33,755 bases of DNA from Candidatus Bathyarchaeum sp. (GTDB lineage Archaea; Thermoproteota; Bathyarchaeia; Bathyarchaeales; Bathyarchaeaceae): assembly GCA_026014495.1 (NCBI GenBank), contig JAOZIF010000103.1:1-33755 (forward strand). Direction: 5' to 3'. Position numbers and translations under genes: made by a program. The notes beneath the pieces were generated by a model that searched no databases, had not been told where the DNA came from, and worked only from the letters and a program-made list of their open reading frames with translations. The stretch's first letter is position 1; every line of letters starts with the position of its first letter. Below are positions 9,674-18,579 of this stretch, piece by piece.

Positions 9674-10354
9674 TTAAACCTGCTCATTAATCTGCAGTAT
9701 TAACTTTGGCAAGTCACTGACTGAAGAGGCAATGTAATGAGCACCAGAACGCATCAACTCGTCCATGGATGAAAGCCCAGTTGTCACTCCAACAGAAATA
9801 ACATTTAGCTTAACAGCAGCAGTTACATCTTTGATGCTGTCTCCAACTAATATTGCTTCATTACTCTTAACATTCAATGTGCTCAATACAGCTTCTACAT
9901 GAACAGGGCTGGGTTTAACTGCAGACACAGACTCGCGAGGGAACACTGCATCAAAAAAGTTTCCAAGATTAAAGCGATTAAGAATGTAACCTGCTGCTTT
10001 TTCGCCACTTATGGTGCATAAAGCGATTTTTAGATTCAAGTCTTTTAAGGCTTGGAGCATTTCAGGTACTCCTTGAAACATTTCTGTTGTTTTGGCACTT
10101 TCTAACTCGAAGCTTTCAACGATAGAGAACACCACTTTTTCAGTCAATACAAATTTTTGGTTTGAGATTCCGTTTGCAGTCAGATACTTTTTCACTTTTA
10201 CTAACATATCAAACGCGGTTTCTTTCATTGAAAACAGTGATCTTGGAATGCCTTGCTCTGTGAGATACTGTATGACTTTTGTTCTGCATGAATTAACGTC
10301 AAGATTGAAAGATACAAGAGTTCCGTCAAGGTCAAAGATAACTGCTTTAATCAT
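9674..10354 (-). CDS. HAD-superfamily hydrolase (phosphoglycolate phosphatase-like)
   Basis: IFDLDGTLVSF; LCTISGEKA; PSPVHVEAVL; LVGDSIKDVTAA. Confidence 0.92.
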   Translation of the reverse strand: MIKAVIFDLDGTLVSFNLDVNSCRTKVIQYLTEQGIPRSLFSMKETAFDMLVKVKKYLTANGISNQKFVLTEKVVFSIVESFELESAKTTEMFQGVPEMLQALKDLNLKIALCTISGEKAAGYILNRFNLGNFFDAVFPRESVSAVKPSPVHVEAVLSTLNVKSNEAILVGDSIKDVTAAVKLNVISVGVTTGLSSMDELMRSGAHYIASSVSDLPKLILQINEQV

Positions 10355-10378
10355 TTAATCCGCTCGTTTATGAATAGA

Positions 10379-11443
10379 TTAAATTAGTTGGACAGCCGAA
10401 GCTTTGAATGTCAGATACACTTCAGAGCCGACATTTAGTTTCATTTCACTTAGCGATTTCTTTGTTATTTGAACGCTAAATTTCTTTCCTGCATCAACAG
10501 TCAACTTGGCTATTGAACCTAAATCTGCAATTCCAACAATGGTTCCTTTGAAAACGTTTCTTGCGCTAGATTTTAGAGGGTTATTTGAAACCAAAATATC
10601 TTCAGGTCTCACGTGAACTGTAACTTTTCCGGGGCTGCTAACTGACGCTTCAATTTGCAGATGCTGATTAACATCTATTATAGATGTGCCTTCTTTGGTG
10701 TTTTTGGCTGTTCCTGAAAAAACGTTTTCTAGACGCGCAAAGCTTGTCAAGTACTTGTTTGATTTACCAAAAATATCTTGATTTGTTCCAACCTGTTTTA
10801 CGGTTCCGTCAATAAGTAATGCTATTTTTTCGCTTATGGCTTCGGCTTGAAACATGTTGTGTGTTGCTAACACTATTGTTGTTTTCTTTTCTCTATTTAT
10901 GCGCTGAATTGTTTCTTCAATTATTGAAACATTTTTTGGGTCAAGATTGACCGTTGGTTCATCTAAAAGAAGGAGCTCTCTGTCTAATGCTAATGCACGT
11001 GCAAGAGATACTCTTTGTTGTTCCCCACCAGACAATTTTTTTGCGCGCCGTTTTTCAAACCCTTCAAGACAGACCAGTGTTAGAGATTCGCTAACTTTGT
11101 TGTTGATTTCTTCTTTAGAAAGCTCGTTGTTTAGTTTTAGGCCATAAGCGATGTTATTGTAGACTGTTGTGTCAAAGAAAACAGATTTTTGGAATACTAG
11201 AGTGGCTTTTTCTCTGAGAGTAATTTGGTCGTTTGCTGCAATCTGGGTGTTTCCGTAAAAGAGTGTTCCGCGTGTTGGCGTATCTAGACCTGCAATTATT
11301 CGTAAAATTGTTGTTTTTCCAGACCCGCTTGGTCCCAACAATGTTGTTATTTTTCCATGAGAAATTGTTAGATTAACGTTTTGAAGTGCGTTTACTTCTC
11401 CAAATGATTTCCACAGATTACATAATTCCATTAGTCCAGCCAT
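10379..11443 (-). CDS. tupC: tungstate/molybdate ABC transporter ATP-binding protein with C-terminal TOBE domain
   Basis: Walker A GPSGSGKTT, LSGGEQQRVSLARALA, Walker B LLLLDEP; adjacent to tupB and tupA; C-terminal TOBE-like region. Confidence 0.88.
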   Translation of the reverse strand: MAGLMELCNLWKSFGEVNALQNVNLTISHGKITTLLGPSGSGKTTILRIIAGLDTPTRGTLFYGNTQIAANDQITLREKATLVFQKSVFFDTTVYNNIAYGLKLNNELSKEEINNKVSESLTLVCLEGFEKRRAKKLSGGEQQRVSLARALALDRELLLLDEPTVNLDPKNVSIIEETIQRINREKKTTIVLATHNMFQAEAISEKIALLIDGTVKQVGTNQDIFGKSNKYLTSFARLENVFSGTAKNTKEGTSIIDVNQHLQIEASVSSPGKVTVHVRPEDILVSNNPLKSSARNVFKGTIVGIADLGSIAKLTVDAGKKFSVQITKKSLSEMKLNVGSEVYLTFKASAVQLI

Positions 11444-11448
11444 TTTGT

Positions 11449-12135
11449 TTAACGCTTCCTTAGATAGCTGATTGATATGTTTAGAATGTAAACGATGCTA
11501 ACCAGTATGACGCCTAAAGCGATACTTAATGGGATTTTTCCTCTGCTAGTTTCCAAAGCAATAGTGGTTGTTAACATTCGGGTTTGATTGTAGATATTGC
11601 CTCCTACCATCATTGCGACACCCAACTCGGCAAACGCCCTATTAAAACCTGCAAGAATCGCAAGTATCACACCACCAGAAGCTTCTCGAAGAATAGATAA
11701 TGAAGCTTGAATTTCTGTTGAGCCCAATGTCCTTGCTAAATCTCTAATATCCATGTCAATTGCTTCAATGGCACTGATTATGAAGCTGACAAGTATGGGC
11801 GTTATAAGAATGGCCTGTCCAATACTGATCAATAATGGCGTGTAGAGAAGCCCAAACAGACCTAATGGTCCAGATCGTGAAAACAGCAAATATAGTACCA
11901 GACCAAGTACAACTGTGGGAAAACCAATAAAAGCATTAAAAGAACCACGTATAAATCGTTTGCCCCGGAAATTCTTTAAACCTAATACAGTGGCCATGGG
12001 TATGCTCCAAAGCGAAGCCATAACTACTGCCAATCCAGAAACGTACAGTGATAGACCTGTAATTCTGTAAAGCTCTGGATCAATAGAAAAAATAAGTTGG
12101 AATGCTTTGATTATTCCCTCTACTATGGCTGTCAC
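11449..12135 (-). CDS. tupB: tungstate ABC transporter permease
   Basis: Hydrophobic; ARTLGSTEIQASLSILREASGGVILAILAGFNRAFAELGVAMMVGGNI is TupB-like EAA loop. Confidence 0.9.
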   Translation of the reverse strand: MTAIVEGIIKAFQLIFSIDPELYRITGLSLYVSGLAVVMASLWSIPMATVLGLKNFRGKRFIRGSFNAFIGFPTVVLGLVLYLLFSRSGPLGLFGLLYTPLLISIGQAILITPILVSFIISAIEAIDMDIRDLARTLGSTEIQASLSILREASGGVILAILAGFNRAFAELGVAMMVGGNIYNQTRMLTTTIALETSRGKIPLSIALGVILVSIVYILNISISYLRKR

Positions 12136-12146
12136 TTAATGCCCGC

Positions 12147-13184
12147 TCATTTTAGTAATTGGACAATCATCGCATTTAAGGACGACAGGGCAGTTAAGAA
12201 AGTTAGGTCGCCTGCCTCGTATCTTTTATCCTCTGGACATTCTGTTCCGTCTATGAATGCTGCGTCTTTAATCCAGCTTGCTATTGTGGGGTCTGTGTTT
12301 TCTGCGAGAACCTCAACTGCAGGGTTAAATAGGGCTTGACCAAATTCGTCGACACCAAAATCAGCGAGTATATTTTGAACGTCATCTGACACCAAGAAGT
12401 CTATGAATTTCATTGCTTCATCAAAGTGTACATGTGACAAACTTTCGTTTTGGGGATCACATGCTATTGCACTGTAAACATTTAGTGTTTCTTGTCCTGC
12501 CTCAACCATTATAAGTAATTCAATGTTACCCGAGACATAATTGTTTAGATAACTACCCATATCACATAAAGTGTATGCCAGTTTTTCGTTTGCCATAGCC
12601 AATGTTGCCGTCATGCCCGAGCCGCGTTCTAAGTACCAGTCTGTTTCTCTTAGTTCTGTTGTGTCTTCTCCTCCAGCAGTCCATAGCCTCTTTTCCATTG
12701 CGTGAGTGCCTGAGCTGTCGCCTCTGGACACCCAGATTGCATTACCTGTTTCTCCCGCTTCTTTTATTGTCAGCAAGGCATCTGTTGGACTAAGTCCTTT
12801 TATGTTTGCGGGGTCGTCTTCTGGACCTACGATAACAAAAAAGTTGTATGCAAGGATTTTTCTGTTAACTCCGTAACCTTCTTCAAGAAATGCTGCTTCT
12901 CGAGTAGCGTCGTGGACAAGGATCATGTCTGCGTTTCCATCTTTTGCTGTTTGTATTGCTAATCCTGTTCCTTGTGAAATGAAAGCGACGTCGATATTTG
13001 GGTATAATTCTTCGAATTCTGTCTCGATTACATCAAGTAATCCTGTTTCGTCGAGGCTAGTTGTTGTGGATACGGTTAGACTTACTTTTTCTTGTGGTGC
13101 ATTTAGTGTCCATGCGGCTAAGCCGACTCCAAAGACAACGATTGCGACTAAGATTATTCCGTAATATTTTCTCATACAGTTCAC
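12147..13184 (-). CDS. tupA: tungstate ABC transporter substrate-binding protein; likely true start at 13175 (Met4)
   Basis: TTSLDETGLLDVIETEFEELYPNIDVAFISQGTGLAIQTAKDGNADMILVHD; GDSSGTHAMEKRLW; GGTGA just upstream of the 13175 ATG. Confidence 0.93.
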   Translation of the reverse strand: MNCMRKYYGIILVAIVVFGVGLAAWTLNAPQEKVSLTVSTTTSLDETGLLDVIETEFEELYPNIDVAFISQGTGLAIQTAKDGNADMILVHDATREAAFLEEGYGVNRKILAYNFFVIVGPEDDPANIKGLSPTDALLTIKEAGETGNAIWVSRGDSSGTHAMEKRLWTAGGEDTTELRETDWYLERGSGMTATLAMANEKLAYTLCDMGSYLNNYVSGNIELLIMVEAGQETLNVYSAIACDPQNESLSHVHFDEAMKFIDFLVSDDVQNILADFGVDEFGQALFNPAVEVLAENTDPTIASWIKDAAFIDGTECPEDKRYEAGDLTFLTALSSLNAMIVQLLK

Positions 13185-13324
13185 CGATATGCATCATAAA
13201 ACATAGCAGAATTATTTAACTTTTTAGTTCAATTATGCGTCAAGATGTCACATCATATTGTTATAAAAACAATATTTGGTTTACAAATAAGATCCATTTC
13301 ATCATAATGTAGTTGTGCCAACTA

Positions 13325-13342
13325 TTTTTTTTTAAAAAAAAA
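13325..13342. terminator. T9A9 tract, candidate oligo-T terminator downstream of 13371-13877
   Basis: Perfect TTTTTTTTTAAAAAAAAA tract ~30 nt past the stop of the minus-strand gene. Confidence 0.4.
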
Positions 13343-13370
13343 GATGGGTGTGGGTTATGTTTTTGATTTT

Positions 13371-13877
13371 CTATGAAACTACAATTATCAGTGTATTGCT
13401 GTCGTAGTCAGCCGGGTCGCCCATATATCCTACATAGATTGTTAAGTAGAACACGTGTGTAGTGGCAGTATTACAGTATAAGGTATATTCTAATAGTCCC
13501 TCTTCCGTATCATCCCGCCAATCGTAATCATAGACTTCCCGTCGATCAAGGTCATACCATAAGTGCTCCATGAAATAAGTGGCAACACAAGTTCCGGACT
13601 GTCCTGAATCAGTCCAATCTCTGAAATAGTATTGGGTTCGTATTGAAACAACATCTCCAACATCAACATATATCGTTTTGGCCCCGGACCAACGTATGTC
13701 AATTCCGACACTTACTCCCCCTACAGGACTATCCCAACAGTATAATTCTCCAACAGTCACCAGGTGTGTATCTGCTTTTACTGGATTAAAAATTCCAAAC
13801 AGCGGTAGAAGCATTGTCATGCTCAGTAGAATTGCTTTGAGTTTATTCAATTCTGTTCCCCCTGTTTGTACAAACAC
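13371..13877 (-). CDS. secreted protein, function unknown
   Basis: Signal-peptide-like LKAILLSMTMLLPLFGIFNPVKA; 168 aa. Confidence 0.6.
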   Translation of the reverse strand: MFVQTGGTELNKLKAILLSMTMLLPLFGIFNPVKADTHLVTVGELYCWDSPVGGVSVGIDIRWSGAKTIYVDVGDVVSIRTQYYFRDWTDSGQSGTCVATYFMEHLWYDLDRREVYDYDWRDDTEEGLLEYTLYCNTATTHVFYLTIYVGYMGDPADYDSNTLIIVVS

Positions 13878-14012
13878 GAATTATTATTTAAATATTTTTC
13901 CAAATTATGCCTAATTGTTATATTATTTTTAAAAAACATTCTTATTATATGCCATAATAAACAATTAATGGAAAGCGGTTGGCACCACGTTGTTGAGATG
14001 TGAAATAATAAA

Positions 14013-14036
14013 CGATATAAATGTACATTCATATCG
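14013..14036. promoter_or_regulatory. near-perfect 24-bp palindrome, candidate ModE-type operator
   Basis: CGATATAAATGTACATTCATATCG, one mismatched pair, immediately upstream of the ModE-like gene. Confidence 0.6.
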
Positions 14037-14055
14037 CTTTTAAATTTTTCGTGCG

Positions 14056-14733
14056 ATGATAGTCAACATCTCAACTGAATTTACGTCTATTTATTCTACT
14101 ATTCTGTTCCCTTACAATATGCAACCATTATTTTATATGTGCAACATGTTATCTAATATGTTGAAGCCCATGCTCACTGACAATAAACATAAAGTTCTAT
14201 GCAAGGTTTGGCTCGAATACAAAGGAGAGCCCCTGCTTGGAAAAGGTGGCGCAGAAATACTAGAAACAATCAACGACGTAGAATCAATTTCTAAAGCAGC
14301 AAAAAAGGCGAAAATGTCCTACAGGTATGTCTGGAATTATCTGGCAAAAATGGAAAAAAGGTTAGGTGAACCTGTAGTAAAAACATTCAAAGGCGGTAGC
14401 AAAGGAGGCGGCGGAGCAACACTCACGGATTTTGGCAAAAAATTGTTGAATGAATATCGTCGAGCCGAGTGTTACATGAGTGAAGTTATGGGTGACCAGA
14501 CATGTTGGGAGGATATTGGATTGAAAATAAGTGCAAGAAATAGACTAAAAGGAACTGTTCAGAGTGTAGAAAAGGGCATAATAACAGCGAAAGTCAAAAT
14601 CAAAATTGATGCACCTGCTGTAATAACGGCAATCATATCCAAAGAAGCTGTTGAAGAACTGGGTGTAAAGACAGGCGACAGCATTGAAGCCGTAATTAAG
14701 GCTACTGAAGTGATGGTTGCAAAAGACAAATAA
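14056..14733 (+). CDS. ModE-type LysR-like HTH regulator with C-terminal Mop domain (likely start at 14158 or 14170)
   Basis: KVWLEYKGEPLLGKGGAEILETINDVESISKAAKKAKMSYRYVWNYLAKMEKRLGEPVVKTFKGGSKGGGGATLTDFG; Mop: SARNRLKGTVQSVEKGIITAKVKIKIDAPAVITAIISKEAVEELGVKTGDSIEAVIKATEVMVAK. Confidence 0.9.
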   Translation: MIVNISTEFTSIYSTILFPYNMQPLFYMCNMLSNMLKPMLTDNKHKVLCKVWLEYKGEPLLGKGGAEILETINDVESISKAAKKAKMSYRYVWNYLAKMEKRLGEPVVKTFKGGSKGGGGATLTDFGKKLLNEYRRAECYMSEVMGDQTCWEDIGLKISARNRLKGTVQSVEKGIITAKVKIKIDAPAVITAIISKEAVEELGVKTGDSIEAVIKATEVMVAKDK

Positions 14734-14775
14734 AACCATCTTTTGTTACTTTTATTCGTTGATTTCTAGCGGAGC

Positions 14776-14796
14776 GGATACAAAAGCATCAACAAA
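14776..14796 (+). repeat. 21-bp repeat copy A: GGATACAAAAGCATCAACAAA
   Basis: Exact match to 18172-18192 (reverse) and 19708-19728. Confidence 0.9.
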
Positions 14797-14895
14797 CTCC
14801 TAAAAACAAGCAAAAACAGGATAGTTACAGCCTCTTTTTTCGGCGGTAATGTTTTTACTTCTGGTCGTCCTTTTTTTGTTTAGAGGCAATGGGAC

Positions 14896-15300
14896 ATGAA
14901 AGTTTTTAGTGAAAAAATTGTTTTTTCGACCAAAGGTGAAATAGAACTCAAAGACTTGACTGGAAAGGTTCATGAAGTTGTACGAACGTCTGGAGTTAAA
15001 AATGGGTTAGTTCATGTTTTCGCGCCACATGCAACCGGGGTACTCATTTTAACTGAACATGAGCCAAGCTTAGATAGTGATGTTAGAGATTTTCTTGAAA
15101 AAATAATTCCCAAGCATGGCGGATACCGTCATCAATCAAATGCTCACTCACATTTAAGATCGATGCTTCTAAGTCCAGACAAAACGTTGCCCATCATGGA
15201 TGGTCAAGCAATATTTGGCACATGGCAGTCTCTTGTCTTTGTGGAGACAGACGTATACCCCAGACAACGAACAATCATCATGCAGGTACTCGGAGAATAA
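14896..15300 (+). CDS. YjbQ/UPF0047 family protein
   Basis: VKNGLVHVFAPHATGVLILTEHEP; MLLSPDKTLPIMDGQAIFGTWQSLVFVETDVYPRQRTIIMQVLGE. Confidence 0.93.
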   Translation: MKVFSEKIVFSTKGEIELKDLTGKVHEVVRTSGVKNGLVHVFAPHATGVLILTEHEPSLDSDVRDFLEKIIPKHGGYRHQSNAHSHLRSMLLSPDKTLPIMDGQAIFGTWQSLVFVETDVYPRQRTIIMQVLGE

Positions 15301-16030
15301 ACGTTCACTAACGAAGCTTATATGCCAGACAAACGGGCGGTAGTCATAACCAAAAGTTAAGGCGTCAAAAAACAAGAAATCAACTGCAAAACTGTATTTT
15401 ATGCCTCTTGCTAATCAAACATTGTCTGTTTTACAATGATTCCAGAATGTTTTAGAAAAAAATATCAAATAACAAAGAATTTGTATGCTTGAAATAAAAC
15501 GAAACATAACGAAAGTCAGCAATATTTACATTTATATGACAATTTTTAAGCATTCAACTATTTATCATGTGCTTTTTTAACGCATCAATTCCAGTTGTTT
15601 TATGTTTTACCTTAATTAGAACATCAAAACTGGATTGTAATCAAACGAAAAACGACGAAAAAAGTCCAGAACAGTAAACCGAAATGTAAGGGTGACAATT
15701 CCACTTTGTTTGTGACTGGATGGCATATGCAAATGCATACTATTCAATCAAAGCAACCAATAACGGTGACGTTCTCTAGATTTTTTTGACACTCAGAACC
15801 CAAAAATGAAGAGAATGTGCCAAAAGTGTCAATTCAAACAAACTCATTTTACAACATACTGTTAAATAATATTGGCTTTCGTCACTCTTCGGCTAATTTA
15901 GAAAAACAAATCGTTTGAAAAAATCAGGTGACGACTAGCCAGTTATGAATTCAATAGAAACATCTTATTGAAGACAGCTTTTTTTCAGGAAAATTCATGC
16001 TGGAATAAACTAATTTGTTTTTGACTGCAA

Positions 16031-16120
16031 TTTATTCACACTTCTGTGCGGCATATTAGGAGACTAATAGAAGTTCATTGTTGAAAACTAGCTTTTTTTC
16101 TGAAATTTTTGCACTGCACA
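16031..16120 (-). repeat. intergenic repeat copy R1
   Basis: 33-nt exact match (16076-16108 reverse complement = 27136-27168) plus extended similarity and a conserved TATTAG-N4-CTAATA stem. Confidence 0.85.
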
Positions 16121-16227
16121 AGTTTGATGTCAAACATTCACACGTATATTATTACATAATAGCTCTGGTCCTCAGCACGTAATCTACTATGTATATAAAC
16201 TTCGAATGCAATCGCAAAATTTTTTGG

Positions 16228-17436
16228 CTACCATTTCATGTGTATTTCAACTGTGTCACCGTCTTCAAGATTAAAAGCTCCGCCAACCTTTTGTGGACTA
16301 AAACGTAGCCTTTTTGACCATACTTTAGCATATGAAAACTGGTTATAAAAATCAGTGTGAATTCGCTTAGCCAAATCAAACACTGTGGACCCTTTTTTGA
16401 TTGTAAATGGCCGCATAGAAGCATCTTTCTTATTCGGCTCCTTTGTGTAAACCCGAATAATATCCAGCATACCAAATATTTCAGACCCCAATTTATCTAT
16501 GCCCTCCTTTGTTGTACATGACACAGCAACAACATTCATTTCTTTTCCCACAACCTTTTTCAGCTGCTCCAACCGCTCAGCAGCCAATGGATGATCCATT
16601 TTGTTAGCCAAAATCAGGGCAGGACGATACGCCTTTCCCTCAAAAATTGCCTCTTCAACATCATCAAACGTAGCTTCGCCACGAATCTTAATCGTAGCAT
16701 CACGTATTCCATAGCTTTTCATAAGTTGCGCCAAATCCTTAACAGTACAATCAACCAGCTTCCCTAAAACAATAAACTTCAATTTCGCACCCATATGCTT
16801 CTTCTCAATGTCGATACGAGCCTTGGGCTTTTTTGTAAGAATCTTTGACTTCTCCAGTTCTTTAGAAATAAGCAAAAATTGTTCAACTGGATTCTGAGAC
16901 AAATCCACCATCAAAACTAAACCGTCAGCGTTTCTGGCAGAGGTCAAAGTCTGCAATCCCCATGCACCACCCTCTGAAGAACCCTCCATAAGTGCCGGAG
17001 TTTCAACCATCTGAAGCTGCAGGTCTTGATAATTGAACATCCCTGGTGTTTGCTCGGTCGTGGTGTACGGATAATTCAATACCGCCACTTTTGAGTTAGT
17101 TAAAGTAGACAACAGACTGCTACGCCCAACATTGGTTGGACCCAAAATAACAATTTGTGCATCACCCTCTTTTTCAACAAATACTCTGGGTCCAGTTGCT
17201 ACACCGGTTCGCTTCTGTTTTTTGTCTTCAATTTCCTGTTTTAGCACTGAAATCTTTCGCTTGACTTGAGCCCGAAGATTTTCTGTACCTTTATGCTTAG
17301 GAAAAAGACCCATGAACTCTTGAAGCTTCTTAATTTTTTCCTCAGGGTTCCTAGCCAAAGACGCCTCACGATATTTCTGTTTAGCCTCTGCAGGAAGATT
17401 AGCGGGCATAGAGCAGTCATCTAGATAGTAACTCAC
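16228..17436 (-). CDS. DRG/OBG-type GTPase with C-terminal TGS domain
   Basis: IVILGPTNVGRSSLLSTLTNSKV; NKMDHP; C-terminal PFTIKKGSTVFDLAKRIHTDF...DGDTVEIHMKW TGS. Confidence 0.93.
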   Translation of the reverse strand: MSYYLDDCSMPANLPAEAKQKYREASLARNPEEKIKKLQEFMGLFPKHKGTENLRAQVKRKISVLKQEIEDKKQKRTGVATGPRVFVEKEGDAQIVILGPTNVGRSSLLSTLTNSKVAVLNYPYTTTEQTPGMFNYQDLQLQMVETPALMEGSSEGGAWGLQTLTSARNADGLVLMVDLSQNPVEQFLLISKELEKSKILTKKPKARIDIEKKHMGAKLKFIVLGKLVDCTVKDLAQLMKSYGIRDATIKIRGEATFDDVEEAIFEGKAYRPALILANKMDHPLAAERLEQLKKVVGKEMNVVAVSCTTKEGIDKLGSEIFGMLDIIRVYTKEPNKKDASMRPFTIKKGSTVFDLAKRIHTDFYNQFSYAKVWSKRLRFSPQKVGGAFNLEDGDTVEIHMKW

Positions 17437-17555
17437 AGTGGAAAGAGATATTATCTTTTCGAAAAATCGATGACTAAACAGTCTTTTAACAGGATATAGC
17501 CAACGAAAATCAGTTAATTAAAATTGAACCAAACACATCATGATTATGGTAATTA

Positions 17556-18155
17556 ATGATTCTCACGACAAGGGGAACACAAAGCATGAAGAAATCACAC
17601 GTTTTTGACCCCAGACACATTGAGGCACTAGAATCAAAAGAAAGAACAGCTTGGCAAAATCCAGAAGAAATAATTCCAATTCTAAACCTTAAACCTTCAT
17701 ATATCGCAGCTGATTTGGGGTGCGGAACAGGCTACTTTACGATTCCACTTTCTCGCAAAGTCAAGAAGGTCTACGGTATCGATGTTCAAAATGAAATGCT
17801 AGCTTTTCTTGACCAAAAAATTCAAAAACAAAAAATAAGAAACATCGAAACTATACTCGCAAAAGAAAACAAGATTCCACTCCCAGACGAAAGCATAAAC
17901 TTTCTGCTGACAGTAAACACACTCCACGAATTCCATGACCGAGACGCGATACTCAAAGAAATAATACGAGTAATAACAACACAAGGACAAGTAGCCGTAA
18001 TCGATTTCAAAAAGGAAAACATGAGTTTTGGTCCTCCTAACTCAATCAGGGTTTCTAAAGAGAAATCAATTAGACTCTTCGAGAAACAGGGCTTGACCGT
18101 TTTAGACTCACATACCCTCAGGTACCATTATCTTATAGTTTTTGGGAAAAAGTAG
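17556..18155 (+). CDS. class I SAM-dependent methyltransferase (likely start 17586)
   Basis: IAADLGCGTGYFTIPLSRKVKKVYGIDVQNEMLAFL. Confidence 0.93.
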   Translation: MILTTRGTQSMKKSHVFDPRHIEALESKERTAWQNPEEIIPILNLKPSYIAADLGCGTGYFTIPLSRKVKKVYGIDVQNEMLAFLDQKIQKQKIRNIETILAKENKIPLPDESINFLLTVNTLHEFHDRDAILKEIIRVITTQGQVAVIDFKKENMSFGPPNSIRVSKEKSIRLFEKQGLTVLDSHTLRYHYLIVFGKK

Positions 18156-18159
18156 TGTT

Positions 18160-18381
18160 CTATGAAAGAAATTTGTTGATGCTTTTGTATCCACCATGAT
18201 TGAGAAAAACTTGCATTCGTCTTTCATACGCAAAATTGATGTCATTGCTTACGTTTTCACCAATGTAATTTTTTTGTTTCTCATGAGATTTGCGCCAAAA
18301 ATAACCTGCTTTTGAGCTTTGATTTTGAGAGTAAGCCTTTGTATGCTGCCGCAAGTAGGCAAAACTAGCCACTTCTACCAC
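18160..18381 (-). CDS. small ORF of unknown function; possible gene relic
   Basis: 73-aa GTG-start ORF; C-terminal GYKSINKF is encoded by the 21-bp repeat copy B. Confidence 0.3.
   Translation of the reverse strand: MVEVASFAYLRQHTKAYSQNQSSKAGYFWRKSHEKQKNYIGENVSNDINFAYERRMQVFLNHGGYKSINKFLS
18172..18192 (-). repeat. 21-bp repeat copy B (inverted relative to A and C)
   Basis: TTTGTTGATGCTTTTGTATCC = reverse complement of copies A and C. Confidence 0.9.
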
Positions 18382-18423
18382 GTATACCCAACGAATTTAG
18401 ACAATTTAGTGATGATGGTGCAC

Positions 18424-18446
18424 TATAAAATACATATTATTTTATA
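18424..18446. repeat. inverted repeat with opposed TATA-like arms
   Basis: TATAAAATA-CATAT-TATTTTATA, perfect 9-bp arms. Confidence 0.6.
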
Positions 18447-18511
18447 CATCACCAAGCATTGAATATCCCTCAAGACGGTGTTTTAGGACACATCACCCAA
18501 AAATTATTTCA

Positions 18512-18533
18512 TAACAGTTCTCATCAACTGTCA
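18512..18533. repeat. palindromic site 1 flanking the recombinase gene
   Basis: TAACAGTT-CTCATC-AACTGTCA. Confidence 0.7.
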
Positions 18534-18579
18534 ATATTAAATAGAACCAACAACCATAAACAATTGAGCGCACCTAAAA

